The notes: generated by a model not told the origin, from the letters alone. A stretch of DNA of 64,000 nucleotides from Nesterenkonia halotolerans (GCF_014874065.1 NZ_JADBEE010000001.1:2108001-2172000); one strand, 5' to 3'. Positions 44,529-53,645 are shown, counted from the first letter of the stretch. Numbers and translations: made by a program.

Positions 44529-46034
44529 TCAGGTGTCTGGAAGCAGGTGGTCCGCCACCAATCGCAGCTGGTGATCGCCTACCTCCGCAGCCCAGCGCCG
44601 ATCATGGGTCGCTACCAGCACGGCTCCCCCTGCAGAGGTGAAGCTGCGCAGCAGATGGCTCAGCCGGGCCATCCCGGCAGCGTCCCGGCCCAGAGTGGGC
44701 TCATCGAGCAGCAGCACTGCTGGGTTCATCAGCAGCGCGGAGGCGATCACGCAGTCCTTGCGCTGCGCCGGCTGGAGGTCATAGGGGTGGTCTTCGGCGT
44801 GGGCGGTGAGGCCGGCCATTTCCATCACGCGCTGGACATCCAGCTCCCGCTGCTTCTTCGCCTGGAGCCGGTCCGCGCGCTTGAGTCGACGCCCGCCGGG
44901 GCCCAGCGGGGCGGCGCGCATCAACTCGGCGTGCACCGTGGAAGCCGAAAGCTGATCCCCGGGATCCTGGCCTACCCAGGCGATATGGTTCGCCCGGCGA
45001 TGAGCCGGTTCCGCCGCGAGCTCCACCCCACCGGGACCGAGGATGCTGGCTCCGGCCCCTGAGGGGACTAGGCCCGCGAGGGAGCCGAGGAGGGTGGACT
45101 TTCCTGAACCGTTCGCGCCCAACAACGCGGTGACCTCGCCAGCGCGCAGATCCAGTTCCACGCCATCGAGCACCTGAACGGAGGCGCGATGGACAGAAAG
45201 GTCGCGCACCCGAAGCAGCACCTCGTGGCCTGGGCCCCGAGCAGAGTTCGGCAAGTGCACGGGCGTGTTCAGCGGGGTGTGAACCTCGTGGCGCGCGTCC
45301 CAGATCCCGTGTGCGGCCAGCTGAACCGGTGTGACCGAACTCGGCATCAGGCCACCCGCACTGAGCCGTTTCTCGTCCAGGAACAACACGCGGTCGCATT
45401 CAACGCTCAGCTCGTCATGCTGATGCCCGGTGAGCAGCACGGCACCACCGGTGGCGCGGAACTGGCGCAATGACCGGGCCAGCCGCCGTCGTGCGCTGTG
45501 GTCCAGTGATTGGGAGGCCTGGTCCAGCACCAGGACCCTGGGGTGCAGAGTCAGCAGGCTGGCGAGGGCGGTGAGCTGGCGCTCTCCGCCGGAGAGTGTG
45601 GACAGCTCGCGTTCGGCCAGTGCGGTGATGCCCAGCGTCTCGAGGCTGACCGCGGCGCGGGCGAGGCAGTCTTGCAGCGGCAGACCGATCAGGCGTCCAG
45701 GCAGCGCCGCCTCCTCGCGCACGGTGCGGCTGAGTCCGGTGACCTGGGCCTCGGGATCGTCGCCGAGCATGCCGATGCCGTCGTCGGTCGCCTCGCGGGA
45801 GCCGGTGCTCTCGCCGTGCTCGCCGAGCAGCCGGGCGACGGCGCGGGCGAGTGTGGAGGTCCCGGCGCCCTGGGGCCCGAGCACGGCCACGGCCTCGCCA
45901 GGATGCAGCATCAGGTCGACGCCGGTCAGGGCAGGGTCATCGGATCCGCGGTAGGTGAAGCCAAACTCGCGCAGGGTCAGCACCGGTGGGGAAGGCGGCG
46001 CAGAGGATGAGGGGAGTGGCGCGTGTTCAGGCAT
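44529..46034 (-). CDS. ECF transporter energising ATPase, two fused A domains
   Basis: 501 residues from ATG at 46034, overlapping the T-component stop by eight bases. NBD1 has Walker A GPQGAGTSTLARA in which the usual Lys is Thr, a good signature LSGGERQL, Walker B LVLDQASQSLD in which the catalytic Glu is Gln, and H-loop LTGHQHDE. NBD2 has a normal GANGSGKSTLLG, LLLDEPTLGRD and ATHDRR, but its signature reads LQPAQRKD instead of LSGGQ. So one composite site (NBD2 Walker with NBD1 signature) is intact and the other is degenerate. It powers the transporter encoded just upstream. Confidence 0.9.
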   Translation of the reverse strand: MPEHAPLPSSSAPPSPPVLTLREFGFTYRGSDDPALTGVDLMLHPGEAVAVLGPQGAGTSTLARAVARLLGEHGESTGSREATDDGIGMLGDDPEAQVTGLSRTVREEAALPGRLIGLPLQDCLARAAVSLETLGITALAERELSTLSGGERQLTALASLLTLHPRVLVLDQASQSLDHSARRRLARSLRQFRATGGAVLLTGHQHDELSVECDRVLFLDEKRLSAGGLMPSSVTPVQLAAHGIWDARHEVHTPLNTPVHLPNSARGPGHEVLLRVRDLSVHRASVQVLDGVELDLRAGEVTALLGANGSGKSTLLGSLAGLVPSGAGASILGPGGVELAAEPAHRRANHIAWVGQDPGDQLSASTVHAELMRAAPLGPGGRRLKRADRLQAKKQRELDVQRVMEMAGLTAHAEDHPYDLQPAQRKDCVIASALLMNPAVLLLDEPTLGRDAAGMARLSHLLRSFTSAGGAVLVATHDRRWAAEVGDHQLRLVADHLLPDT

Positions 46035-46809
46035 CGAGCTCTCCGAGCAGGTCGGTGGCGGAGGGAAGCGGCAGCAGCCCGGCCAGCGAGGTGCCGACCA
46101 GCAGCACCGAGCCGGCGGCGGCGCCCCACCGCAGTCCGCGCTGTGCCGCACCCTGGGGGTAGAACTGAGCGGGGGAGGGCCTCGGTGTCATGCCGAAGCC
46201 GCGCTGGGCCAGGGCGTCGTGGCGCTGATCCAGCTGGGTGATGGCGGTGACCAGCAGTCCGGTGAGCACGCCGGTGAGCAGACGCAGCCGGACGGACAAC
46301 TTCTCGGTGTTCCAGCCCCTAGCGGCGCGGGCTGCCAGCGCCGCACGCACCCGGTGCTGGGCCAGGGGGATCAGGCTCAGCGCCGCTGCACAGACATACG
46401 CCAGAGCGAGCGGGACGCGCAGGGTCAGCAGGCCGTCGAAGGCGCGCGAAGGATTCGAGCCGATGGCGAAGAGCGCGCAGACCGCGATCATGGCCGCCAC
46501 ACGCAGCCAGAGCTGGACCGCGAGCGCGAGCCCTTCCACCGTGACGGCGGCGGGACCGAACTCCGCCAGCACCTGGACATCAGTGCCTGGATAGAACAGC
46601 CCCTGAATGATGCCGACCATGACCAGCATGGGTCCGGCGAGCACCAGCAGGGTCAGCAGCCAGCTGCGAAAACGCACTCGTGGCGACACCGCCGCCCCGG
46701 CCACCGCGCAGACGAGCACGGCGGCCGGGAGCAACGGGGAGGGGATCCCGTAGACGAGCAGAAGTGCGCAGCCGAGCAGGACCAGCTCAGTGGCTGGGTG
46801 CAGCCGCAC
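46027..46809 (-). CDS. ECF transporter T component (EcfT-like)
   Basis: 260 residues, about five to six helices. The cytosolic coupling helices carry the Ala-Arg-Gly motifs of EcfT: AARAARGWNTEK and DALAQRGFGM (A-x-x-x-R-G). It anchors the S component and couples to the ATPase. Overlaps with both neighbours (23 bp with S, 8 bp with A) show a tight operon. Confidence 0.88.
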   Translation of the reverse strand: MRLHPATELVLLGCALLLVYGIPSPLLPAAVLVCAVAGAAVSPRVRFRSWLLTLLVLAGPMLVMVGIIQGLFYPGTDVQVLAEFGPAAVTVEGLALAVQLWLRVAAMIAVCALFAIGSNPSRAFDGLLTLRVPLALAYVCAAALSLIPLAQHRVRAALAARAARGWNTEKLSVRLRLLTGVLTGLLVTAITQLDQRHDALAQRGFGMTPRPSPAQFYPQGAAQRGLRWGAAAGSVLLVGTSLAGLLPLPSATDLLGELDA

Positions 46810-47716
46810 GCGCAGGCTCCGCGGAGGAGGTGTTCCGGCGCCGCACCATCGAGTGCTCAGTGAACGGGAACCGGCTGCGCAGCCGCTTGGGCAGCGCCGC
46901 GATCACCAGGAAGGCCAACGCGAAGATGATGGCCTTGTCGGCCACATCGGAGCCCAGACCCTGGATGGTCGCGGCTTCCAACATCGAGGAGCCAGCGCCC
47001 TGCAGCGCGGCGACCAGGCTGCCGGTGCCCACGCCGAGTCCGCCGCCGTAGATGAAGGCGGCCACCGGGGTGGCGATCAGCCCGGTGGGAATTCCTGCCA
47101 CGGCGCCGGCGATCACGGCCCACCAGATGCGGCGGAAGCCACCGAGCCGGGCGGCCCAGCCTGCCGCGGCACCGATGAAGGCGGAGCCGGCGGTGAAGGC
47201 GATGACCGTGGGGTTGATCGTCACGCCCCAGAGCACATTGGTGAGGATGCCGGTCAGCGCGCCTGCGGCCGGGCCGGCGATGACACCGATGATCACGGTG
47301 CCCAGCGAATCGAGGTACAGCGGGATGGGGGTCATGGTGCCGACGATCTGCCCCGTGGCGATGTTCAGCGCGATCATGACCGGCATCAGGGCGAGCACGC
47401 TGCGCGGAATCCGCGGAGGCGTGCCGGCGGCGATGAGTGCGGCGCCCAGCAGGTAGCCGACCATCACGCCGAGGGTGGTGTGCCCGAGGTCGGCGCCGAG
47501 GGTGGCGGGCTGGCTGGTCAACACCCAGAGATAGGTGCCGGCGATGACGGCGGCCCCCGCGGTGAGCGCGAGGGTGGACCAGAGTGGGGGAGCGGGCCGA
47601 GGGTGGGTTCCGGCGCGGTGCTGCTTGGAGGCTTTGGTGGTGCGATGCTTCGGGGTTTTTCCGGGATCCGCCGCGGTGACGGACCCCTGCCCAGAGTGCG
47701 TGTCGGTGGGAGTCAT
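46787..47716 (-). CDS. ECF transporter S component, probably for nucleosides or bases
   Basis: 309 residues with a basic, disordered N-terminal 45 residues and about six helices. The pattern IPLYLDSLGTVIIGVIAGP followed by GALTGILTNVLWGVTINPTV, and later IAGAVAGIPTGLIATPVAA, fits membrane S components of the type found next to nucleoside hydrolases. It binds the substrate outside and toggles in the membrane. Specificity for a nucleoside is inferred from its neighbour. It lies one base after the hydrolase stop codon. Confidence 0.8.
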   Translation of the reverse strand: MTPTDTHSGQGSVTAADPGKTPKHRTTKASKQHRAGTHPRPAPPLWSTLALTAGAAVIAGTYLWVLTSQPATLGADLGHTTLGVMVGYLLGAALIAAGTPPRIPRSVLALMPVMIALNIATGQIVGTMTPIPLYLDSLGTVIIGVIAGPAAGALTGILTNVLWGVTINPTVIAFTAGSAFIGAAAGWAARLGGFRRIWWAVIAGAVAGIPTGLIATPVAAFIYGGGLGVGTGSLVAALQGAGSSMLEAATIQGLGSDVADKAIIFALAFLVIAALPKRLRSRFPFTEHSMVRRRNTSSAEPARAAAPSH

Positions 47717-47717
47717 A

Positions 47718-48764
47718 TCAGACAGGTCCTTTTCTCAGAGTGTTGGTCAGGTGATCAAGGAACGCTTCAGCGTCCAGGCTGCGGATGATCTCCGCATTGG
47801 GCACTCGGCCCCAGCGACCCAGCCAATCGGCCACAGTCTCGCCGCGTGTCAGGGTGCCGGTGAGTTCGACGTCGACCGCCGCCCTCTCGGTCTTCTGCGC
47901 CCAGGGAATTATCCCGTGTGTTTGGTGTGCAGACGAATCCGCGTCAGCCCCCTCCGCCGGCGAGGAGCTTTCAGGTTGGCCCCGGGCCCAGAGGATCGCT
48001 GCCGCGGTCACATAGGGATCATGAACATGGGCCAGGTAGCCGTGGCCGTCGGACTCGTGGAACTCGAAGTAGAACCGCAGCGCCTCGGCGAGCTGGGTCA
48101 GCCAGGCCGACCACTGCGGGTTGGCGGGTCCGGCGAGCATCTGCTCCAGGCGTGCCCGCGTCAGCGCCACGGCCTCCGTGGCTTCGATGGGCCCGATCAC
48201 CGGCAGGTGTGTGGCCTCGCCGAAGGCATCGAGCACAGCCTTGGCGGCCTCCGGGTCATAACTGATGTTCCACTCGGTGGTGGGCCGGGTGTTGCCGCGG
48301 TAGTTGAAGGCCCCGCCCATGATGAACAGTCGTTTCAGCAGCTGTGGCAGCCGCGGCTCCAAGTCCAGCGCCAGCGCGAGGTTCGTGGAGGGGCCGGTGA
48401 CCACGCCGATCAGCTCACCAGGGTGGGCGTGGGCCGCGCGCACCCAGGCCTCCGCCGCGGACAGCGCATCGGCGGTGTTCCCGCCGGCGGGCAGTTGGGC
48501 ATAGCCGGCTCCGGTGTCTCCGTGGGTCTCCTCGGCGTACTCGGAGACCCCTGCCAGTGGATGCTGGGCCCCTGGGTGGACCGGGATCCCGTCGCGGCCG
48601 GCGAGCTGCAGCCAGCCCAAGGTATTGGTGACCACCTGGTCCGTCGAGACATTGCCGCCACTGGCCGCGAGACCAAGGATCTCGACGTCGTCCTGGCAGA
48701 ACAGCCAGCCCAGCGCCAGGGCATCATCGATGCCGGGGTCACAGTCAAGGAAGAGGGGGATCAC
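47718..48764 (-). CDS. inosine-uridine-preferring nucleoside hydrolase family
   Basis: 348 residues. The N-terminal calcium-site motif LDCDPGIDDALALGWLF (D-x-D-x-x-x-D-D) is intact; later motifs are HPGAQHPLAGVSEY and IGVVTGPSTNLALALD, then the family core FIMGGAFNYRGNTRP with its N-x-x-x-D equivalent TTEWNISYDPEAAKAVL and HDPYVTAAAI. The enzyme splits nucleosides to ribose and base in the cytosol. It is the first gene of an operon with the ECF transporter. GTG at 48764. Confidence 0.92.
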   Translation of the reverse strand: MIPLFLDCDPGIDDALALGWLFCQDDVEILGLAASGGNVSTDQVVTNTLGWLQLAGRDGIPVHPGAQHPLAGVSEYAEETHGDTGAGYAQLPAGGNTADALSAAEAWVRAAHAHPGELIGVVTGPSTNLALALDLEPRLPQLLKRLFIMGGAFNYRGNTRPTTEWNISYDPEAAKAVLDAFGEATHLPVIGPIEATEAVALTRARLEQMLAGPANPQWSAWLTQLAEALRFYFEFHESDGHGYLAHVHDPYVTAAAILWARGQPESSSPAEGADADSSAHQTHGIIPWAQKTERAAVDVELTGTLTRGETVADWLGRWGRVPNAEIIRSLDAEAFLDHLTNTLRKGPV

Positions 48765-48827
48765 CCGTCCTATTGTGCCGGTTTCTGCTGAACAGCCCTT
48801 GACGAGGGCAGTTGATGTGTTCCTAAG

Positions 48828-49157
48828 GTGGGATCAGAGGTGAGTGACGTGACAGATTCAGTCCGGACAGAGGACGACGCCGGGCGGCAGGAGTGGCCGC
48901 GGTGGTCCAGGTGGATGTTGGGCGACATCAAGAAGCTGACTGTGACCTTCTGCATCTGTATCAGTGCAGTACTCCTCTACAACGGGGTGACGACCACCTG
49001 GCGCTTCTTCACGGAGACGAGCGACGGCTGGGCCCACAACGTCCAGGTGCTCGGACCGTTTCTGATCGCGGGAGGCCTCTTCTACCTCTGGGCAGGGCTG
49101 CGCCTGCGCCGGCTCAGGGCTCGGGCTGATCAGCCCACGTCGCCTGCAGCGCACTGA
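48828..49157 (+). CDS. small two-helix membrane protein
   Basis: About 102-109 residues; GTG at 48828, 48840 or 48849 could start it, and GAGGTGA before 48849 favours the last. Two membrane segments: LTVTFCICISAVLLYNGVTT and VLGPFLIAGGLFYLWAGL, followed by a basic tail (RLRRLRARAD). No family recognised. It converges on the GntR gene and the ends overlap by 44 bases. Confidence 0.62.
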   Translation: MGSEVSDVTDSVRTEDDAGRQEWPRWSRWMLGDIKKLTVTFCICISAVLLYNGVTTTWRFFTETSDGWAHNVQVLGPFLIAGGLFYLWAGLRLRRLRARADQPTSPAAH

Positions 49158-49458
49158 GCAGCTCGCTGCGCGAGATTCCAGTGGACCTCGCCTGCGCCAC
49201 CGCCTCGCGCAGGTGAGCAAGCAGTTCGCCCGGAAGCACCGAAGGATGCTCCGCCACGCGCGTGCCCGCCGCGCCTCGCGTCACGATGAGGCCCTCCGAT
49301 TCCAGCAGGCGATACGCCTTCGCGGCGGTCCCGATCGCGACACCTAAGTCCCGCGCGGTCTGCCGCACTGTGGGCAGCCGGTCTCCCGCGCCCACGCGCC
49401 CGGCGAGGATCAGGCCACGGTAGTGGGTCGCAATGTCCTCGGCGGTGTACTCAGCCAT
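49114..49458 (-). CDS. GntR-family regulator (YtrA type)
   Basis: 114 residues. The winged HTH is GRVGAGDRLPTVRQTARDLGV with LESEGLIVTRGAAGTRV. The short C-terminal helical part (about 40 residues) is typical of the YtrA subfamily, which lacks a large effector domain and often controls adjacent membrane-protein genes. Its start overlaps the upstream membrane gene by eight bases. Inverted TTGTA/TACAA elements in front of that gene are its probable binding site. Confidence 0.88.
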   Translation of the reverse strand: MAEYTAEDIATHYRGLILAGRVGAGDRLPTVRQTARDLGVAIGTAAKAYRLLESEGLIVTRGAAGTRVAEHPSVLPGELLAHLREAVAQARSTGISRSELLSALQATWADQPEP

Positions 49459-50437
49459 GGGCGTTGAGCCCGGGGTGTGACCGCGTCGCCGGGCTGGCTT
49501 GTGCGTCGGGAAGCGCGCTGGGGCGACGCAGGGCGATGCGCGCCACCATCAGGAGCAGCACATAGCCGAGGAGCTGGAGCGCGAGTGCGGACCAGAACAG
49601 CCAGGGTGAGATTGCGGAGACGCTGGTCTCCCACTGGTAGCCGTCTCTGACCAGAGTGACGTCACCTGCTGTGGACACCACTCGAGTGGCCCGAGCCAGC
49701 GTGACCAGCACTGCTCCGGCGCCGAAGAGGACGAACAGGGTGGCAAGGGCAGATCGCGAGGCCTCTTCGGCCGCCACAGTCTCCGGCCTGAGGAACGGGC
49801 GGACGGCGTTCACGTGAAGCACCACAAGCGTCAGCAGCACCAGGGCCAGTGCGACGCCGGCCACCGGCAGTCCATACGCCCAGCCGAAGAAGCTGATGAG
49901 CATTCCGCCCCCGACGCCGTCCGCATCCTCGCCGACATCCAGCACAAGAATGCGATAGATGCCGTCCTCATCCGGGCTGGAGACTGACCCGGCGAAGGCG
50001 ACCAGGGCGAGCAACAGGATTGTGGGGACGATCAGCAGCCAGAGTTGGCCCGCATTCAGGAACGAGCGCCACGTTCGGGGATGGGCTGGCGCGACGGGTG
50101 CGGCGGAGGTTCGTCGGAACAGCAGCATCAGCAGCGTGAGGAAGATCAGGGCAGCACAGGCCCCGAGCAGGAGGTCTGCATAGGCCCACCAGTGGTACTC
50201 CGCCAGGAGCATCCCGTCAGCCAAGTAGCTTCTCAGCTCGTAGGAGACCGAGTAAATGAGTGCGCCCACTGTCAACACCCCCAGCCCGACGCGCACGATG
50301 GGGTCCGGACGAGCCTCACCAGGCAGGCGGGGCACGTGTGGCAGCCGGCGGCGCAGTGTTGGGAGCGAGGAACACGCGACGATGACCGCCGCGAGGATCA
50401 AGATCGGGGCATCGTAGAAGATCTGCCAGACAGGCAT
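49451..50437 (-). CDS. multi-pass membrane protein, GntR partner
   Basis: 328 residues with about eight hydrophobic helices (ILILAAVIVACSSL, VGLGVLTVGALIYSVSY, LLLGACAALIFLTLLMLLF, LWLLIVPTILLLALVAFAG, GVALALVLLTLVVLHV, ATLFVLFGAGAVLVTLA, LFWSALALQLLGYVLLL). No motif of known transport function. GGAGAG directly precedes the ATG. The coupled YtrA-like regulator downstream suggests a stress- or antibiotic-responsive membrane unit, an inference from that subfamily. Confidence 0.72.
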   Translation of the reverse strand: MPVWQIFYDAPILILAAVIVACSSLPTLRRRLPHVPRLPGEARPDPIVRVGLGVLTVGALIYSVSYELRSYLADGMLLAEYHWWAYADLLLGACAALIFLTLLMLLFRRTSAAPVAPAHPRTWRSFLNAGQLWLLIVPTILLLALVAFAGSVSSPDEDGIYRILVLDVGEDADGVGGGMLISFFGWAYGLPVAGVALALVLLTLVVLHVNAVRPFLRPETVAAEEASRSALATLFVLFGAGAVLVTLARATRVVSTAGDVTLVRDGYQWETSVSAISPWLFWSALALQLLGYVLLLMVARIALRRPSALPDAQASPATRSHPGLNAHG

Positions 50438-50479
50438 GGTCTCTCCAGGTGAAGAGGTGGTTCCACCGAGGCGGACTTT

Positions 50480-50529
50480 CTTGTATCACTGACAACGTAC
50501 AAGATTTTGTGTCAGCTGAACAGTACAAG
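50480..50529 (-). promoter_or_regulatory. candidate GntR operator with repeated TTGTA/TACAA arms
   Basis: CTTGTA (50480-50485) faces TACAAG (50498-50503) across 12 bp, and a further TACAAG is at 50524-50529; TGACA...TGTCA (50490-50513) forms a second, interleaved palindrome. The array lies 43 bp before the membrane-gene ATG. Confidence 0.55.
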
Positions 50530-50567
50530 AGGTCCCACAGGCGGAACCGTTCACCTCATAAGAGCGA

Positions 50568-51755
50568 TCAGGAGGCGTAGCTCCCGGTCAGCAGCACGCC
50601 GCCGCCGTCGACTCCCTTGGCGCCCTGGACGAAGTCCAGACCCGCATCAGCCACGCGGGCCTCCTCGGCGCTGTAGGCGCTGACCTCACCCATGACCCAG
50701 GCGGACTGGCCGGAAGCTTGCAAGTGAGCGACGGCGTCGTCGGCCTTGTCTGCCGAGACCACGGCGATCATCCCCACGCCCAGATTCAGCGTGCGCTCCA
50801 GATCTGCCTGCGGGACCGAGCCGAGCCGCGCGATGAGCGAGAACACTGCAGGCCAGGACCAGGTGGAGCGGTCTACGGTGGCCATGAGCCCGGCGGGCAG
50901 CACGCGCGCCAGGTTCGCCGCGAGGCCGCCACCGGTGACGTGGCTGAAGCCGCGGACCGGGGCCTCGGGAGAGATCTCGGCCTCGGCCGGATCGCCGTTG
51001 AGCGCGGTGACCAGGTCCAGACAGGGCTGGGTGTAGAGCCGGGTGGGCTCGAGCAGCTCCTGGCCCAGTGTGCGGCCGAACTCCTCGACCTCGCGCTCGT
51101 AGCCCCAGCCGACGGAGGAGACCACCCGGCGGACCAGCGAGTAGCCGTTGGAGTGGATGCCGGAGGAGGCCATGCCGATGATCACGTCACCAGCGCGCAC
51201 CCGCTCCGGGCCGAGCACGGCGGAGGCGTCGACCACGCCGGTGGCTGCGCCCGCGACGTCGTACTCATCGGCGGCCAGCAGGCCGGGATGCTCGGCGGTC
51301 TCCCCTCCGATCAGCGCGGTGCCCGTCTCAGCGGCAGCCTTGGCGATCCCGGAGACCACCGCGGCGATCCGGGCCGGCTCCACCTTGCCGGTGGCGATGT
51401 AGTCGGTCATGAACAGCGGCTTGGCGCCCATGACCACGATGTCATCGACCACCATGCCGACCAGGTCGAAGCCGATGGTGTCGTGGATGTCCATCGCCTG
51501 GGCGATGGCCACCTTGGTGCCCACGCCGTCGGTGGAGGTGGCCAGCAGCGGCCGCGGCAGCCGCTTGAGCTCGGAGGCGTCGTAGAGCCCGGCGAAGCCA
51601 CCGAAGCCGCCGAAGACCTGCTGGGTGTGGGTGGCCTCGATATGGGCCTTCATGAGTTCGACGGCGCGGTCGCCGGCCTCCACGTCGACCCCGGCAGAGG
51701 CATAGGTGATCGGAGCGCCGGAGCTGGCCGCGGCGCTGGTGTTCTGTGAAGTCAC
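50568..51755 (-). CDS. purM: phosphoribosylformylglycinamidine cyclo-ligase (AIR synthetase)
   Basis: 395 residues. Visible family features are the N-terminal ITYASAGVDVEAGDRAV, GGFGGFAGLYDASELKRPL-like GGFGGFAGL, STDGVGTKVAIAQAMD, GMVVDDIVVMGAKPLFMTDY, TALIGGETAEHPGLL and GFSHVTGGGLAANL. It converts FGAM to AIR with ATP, step five of purine synthesis. The N-terminus is about 30-40 residues longer than the E. coli enzyme, as usual in actinobacteria. Its ATG overlaps the purF stop by four bases. Confidence 0.97.
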   Translation of the reverse strand: MTSQNTSAAASSGAPITYASAGVDVEAGDRAVELMKAHIEATHTQQVFGGFGGFAGLYDASELKRLPRPLLATSTDGVGTKVAIAQAMDIHDTIGFDLVGMVVDDIVVMGAKPLFMTDYIATGKVEPARIAAVVSGIAKAAAETGTALIGGETAEHPGLLAADEYDVAGAATGVVDASAVLGPERVRAGDVIIGMASSGIHSNGYSLVRRVVSSVGWGYEREVEEFGRTLGQELLEPTRLYTQPCLDLVTALNGDPAEAEISPEAPVRGFSHVTGGGLAANLARVLPAGLMATVDRSTWSWPAVFSLIARLGSVPQADLERTLNLGVGMIAVVSADKADDAVAHLQASGQSAWVMGEVSAYSAEEARVADAGLDFVQGAKGVDGGGVLLTGSYAS

Positions 51756-53320
51756 TTCTTGGCCTCCGCCAGGGGGGTCTCGTCGAGTTCGAATTCAGCG
51801 TCGGGGCCCGGATCGCAGCCGCCGCCGGGGTTCTGCGTGGAACCGGCGTCGGTGGCCGAGGGCGTCTCCAGCAGCATCTTGCCGCGCCGGCTCTCCGGAG
51901 GCAGCTTGATCGGGTAGACCCCGGAGAAGCAGGCAGTGCACAGCGTGGAGCGTGGCTGCTTGGTGGCCGCGATCATCCCGTCTTCGGAGATGTAGGCCAG
52001 CGAGTCTGCGCCTACGGCCTGGGTGATCTCGTCCATGGTGGCGCCGTTGGCGATCAGCTCCGCGCGGGAGGCGAAGTCGATCCCGTAGAAGCAGGGCCAT
52101 TTCACCGGCGGGGAGGAGATCTTCACGTGGATCTCCGCGGCGCCGGCCTCCTTGAGCATCCGGACGATGGCGCGCTGGGTGTTGCCGCGGACGATCGAGT
52201 CATCCACGACCACCACGCGCTTGCCGCGGACCACATGGTCCTGGACGTTGAGCTTGAGCCGGATGCCGAGCTGGCGCAGCGTCTGCGAGGGCTCGATGAA
52301 GGTCCGGCCCACGTAGGCGTTCTTGATGAATCCCTGGGCGAAGGGAAGTCCGGAGGCCTCCGCGTAGCCCACGGCGGCGGGGGTTCCGGATTCCGGGACG
52401 GGGATGACGATGTCGGCGTCATGGGTGTCTTCGCGGGCCAGCTGGCGGCCCATCTCCACGCGGGACTCGTAGACCGAGCGGCCATTGATGTTGGCGTCTG
52501 GGCGGGCCAGGTAGACGTATTCGAAGACGCAGCGCGACGGGGTGGCGGCGGCGAAGCGGTGGGACCGCACGCCGTCGGAATCGATGGCGATCAGCTCGCC
52601 GGGTTCGATCTCGCGGATGATCGAGGCGCCCACGGTGGCCAGTGCTGACTGCTCGGAGGCGACCACCCACCCGCTGGCGAGCCGGCCCAGGACCAGCGGA
52701 CGGACTCCGTGCGGATCCCGTGCGGCGTAGAGCGTGCCCTCATTCATGAACACCAGGCAGAACGCGCCCTCGAGGGTGGGCAGCAGCGCGAGCGCCTGAT
52801 CCTCCAGAGAATCCCCGGGCTGGTCCTTGAGCAGAGCGGTGACCAGCGCGGTGTCGGTGGTGTTGCCCTGGTTGAGCTCGCCGAAGTCGGCCCGGCCGTG
52901 ACGTTCGAGGATGCGGTCGCGCAGATCCGCGGAGTTGGTGAGGTTGCCGTTGTGTCCCAGCGCGACGGTCCCGTGCGGGGTGTCGCCCAGGGTGGGCTGG
53001 GCGTTGGACCACTGGCTGGCCCCGGTGGTGGAGTAGCGGCAGTGCCCGACGGCGATGTGCCCGGTCAGCGAGTTCAGCGTGGACTCATCGAAGACCTGGG
53101 AGACCAGGCCGATGTCCTTGTACACGCGGATACTCTTGCCGTCCGATGCGGCGATCCCGGCCGATTCCTGGCCGCGGTGCTGCAGGGCGTAGAGCCCGTA
53201 GTAGGCCAGTTTGGAGACTTCTTCCCCGGGTGCCCAGACCCCGAAGACGCCGCATTCATCCTGCGGCAGCGGGTCCTCGTCGAGGAGGTTGAAATTCAGC
53301 CGGCCATCACTCCGAGCCAT
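51752..53320 (-). CDS. purF: amidophosphoribosyltransferase
   Basis: About 522 residues from ATG at 53320; the frame extends to 53377 without a better start. After a short propeptide (MARSDGRLNFNLLDEDPLPQ) comes the catalytic Cys in DECGVFGVWAPG. Glutaminase features are LQHRGQESAGIAASDG and NGNLTNSADL; the PRPP loop is VVVVDDSIVRGNTQR. Cys residues of a 4Fe-4S site appear in LCTACFSGVYPIKLP. It commits PRPP to purine synthesis. It is coupled to purM downstream and preceded by a small membrane-protein gene whose end overlaps its start by 14 bases. Confidence 0.97.
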   Translation of the reverse strand: MARSDGRLNFNLLDEDPLPQDECGVFGVWAPGEEVSKLAYYGLYALQHRGQESAGIAASDGKSIRVYKDIGLVSQVFDESTLNSLTGHIAVGHCRYSTTGASQWSNAQPTLGDTPHGTVALGHNGNLTNSADLRDRILERHGRADFGELNQGNTTDTALVTALLKDQPGDSLEDQALALLPTLEGAFCLVFMNEGTLYAARDPHGVRPLVLGRLASGWVVASEQSALATVGASIIREIEPGELIAIDSDGVRSHRFAAATPSRCVFEYVYLARPDANINGRSVYESRVEMGRQLAREDTHDADIVIPVPESGTPAAVGYAEASGLPFAQGFIKNAYVGRTFIEPSQTLRQLGIRLKLNVQDHVVRGKRVVVVDDSIVRGNTQRAIVRMLKEAGAAEIHVKISSPPVKWPCFYGIDFASRAELIANGATMDEITQAVGADSLAYISEDGMIAATKQPRSTLCTACFSGVYPIKLPPESRRGKMLLETPSATDAGSTQNPGGGCDPGPDAEFELDETPLAEAKK

Positions 53321-53645
53321 GCGCAGGTTTCCTCTCTGCAGGTTCGGAACCTTGGGCTTCGAACTTCTGCAGGTCATAAGTGCGGGTGCGCTTCCGCGAG
53401 CGCCAGTCGATCAGCAGCCAGATCACCGCGCCCAGGGCCAGCCCGGGCATGGCGAAGGCGACTGTGAGGTATCCCAGCGAGCCAGCTGTGGTGTAGTCCT
53501 CGGCAGGTCCGGTCACCAGGACCACGACGACGGCGGCCACCACGGCCACCAGCACCCCGGTGATCAGGAAGGGGCTCAGTCGTGGGGTGGGGCGAACGGT
53601 CACCTGCCGACGCGCTGACGCGTCGGGCTGCTCGCGTGAAGACAT
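53307..53645 (-). CDS. small membrane protein upstream of purF
   Basis: About 112 residues from ATG at 53645 (MSSREQPDASARRQ); ATG 53654 is an alternative, and neither has a well-spaced ribosome site. Two helices: FLITGVLVAVVAAVVVVLV and VAFAMPGLALGAVIWLLI, followed by a basic stretch (DWRSRKRTRTYD). Function unknown. The end overlaps the purF start. Confidence 0.7.
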   Translation of the reverse strand: MSSREQPDASARRQVTVRPTPRLSPFLITGVLVAVVAAVVVVLVTGPAEDYTTAGSLGYLTVAFAMPGLALGAVIWLLIDWRSRKRTRTYDLQKFEAQGSEPAERKPAHGSE

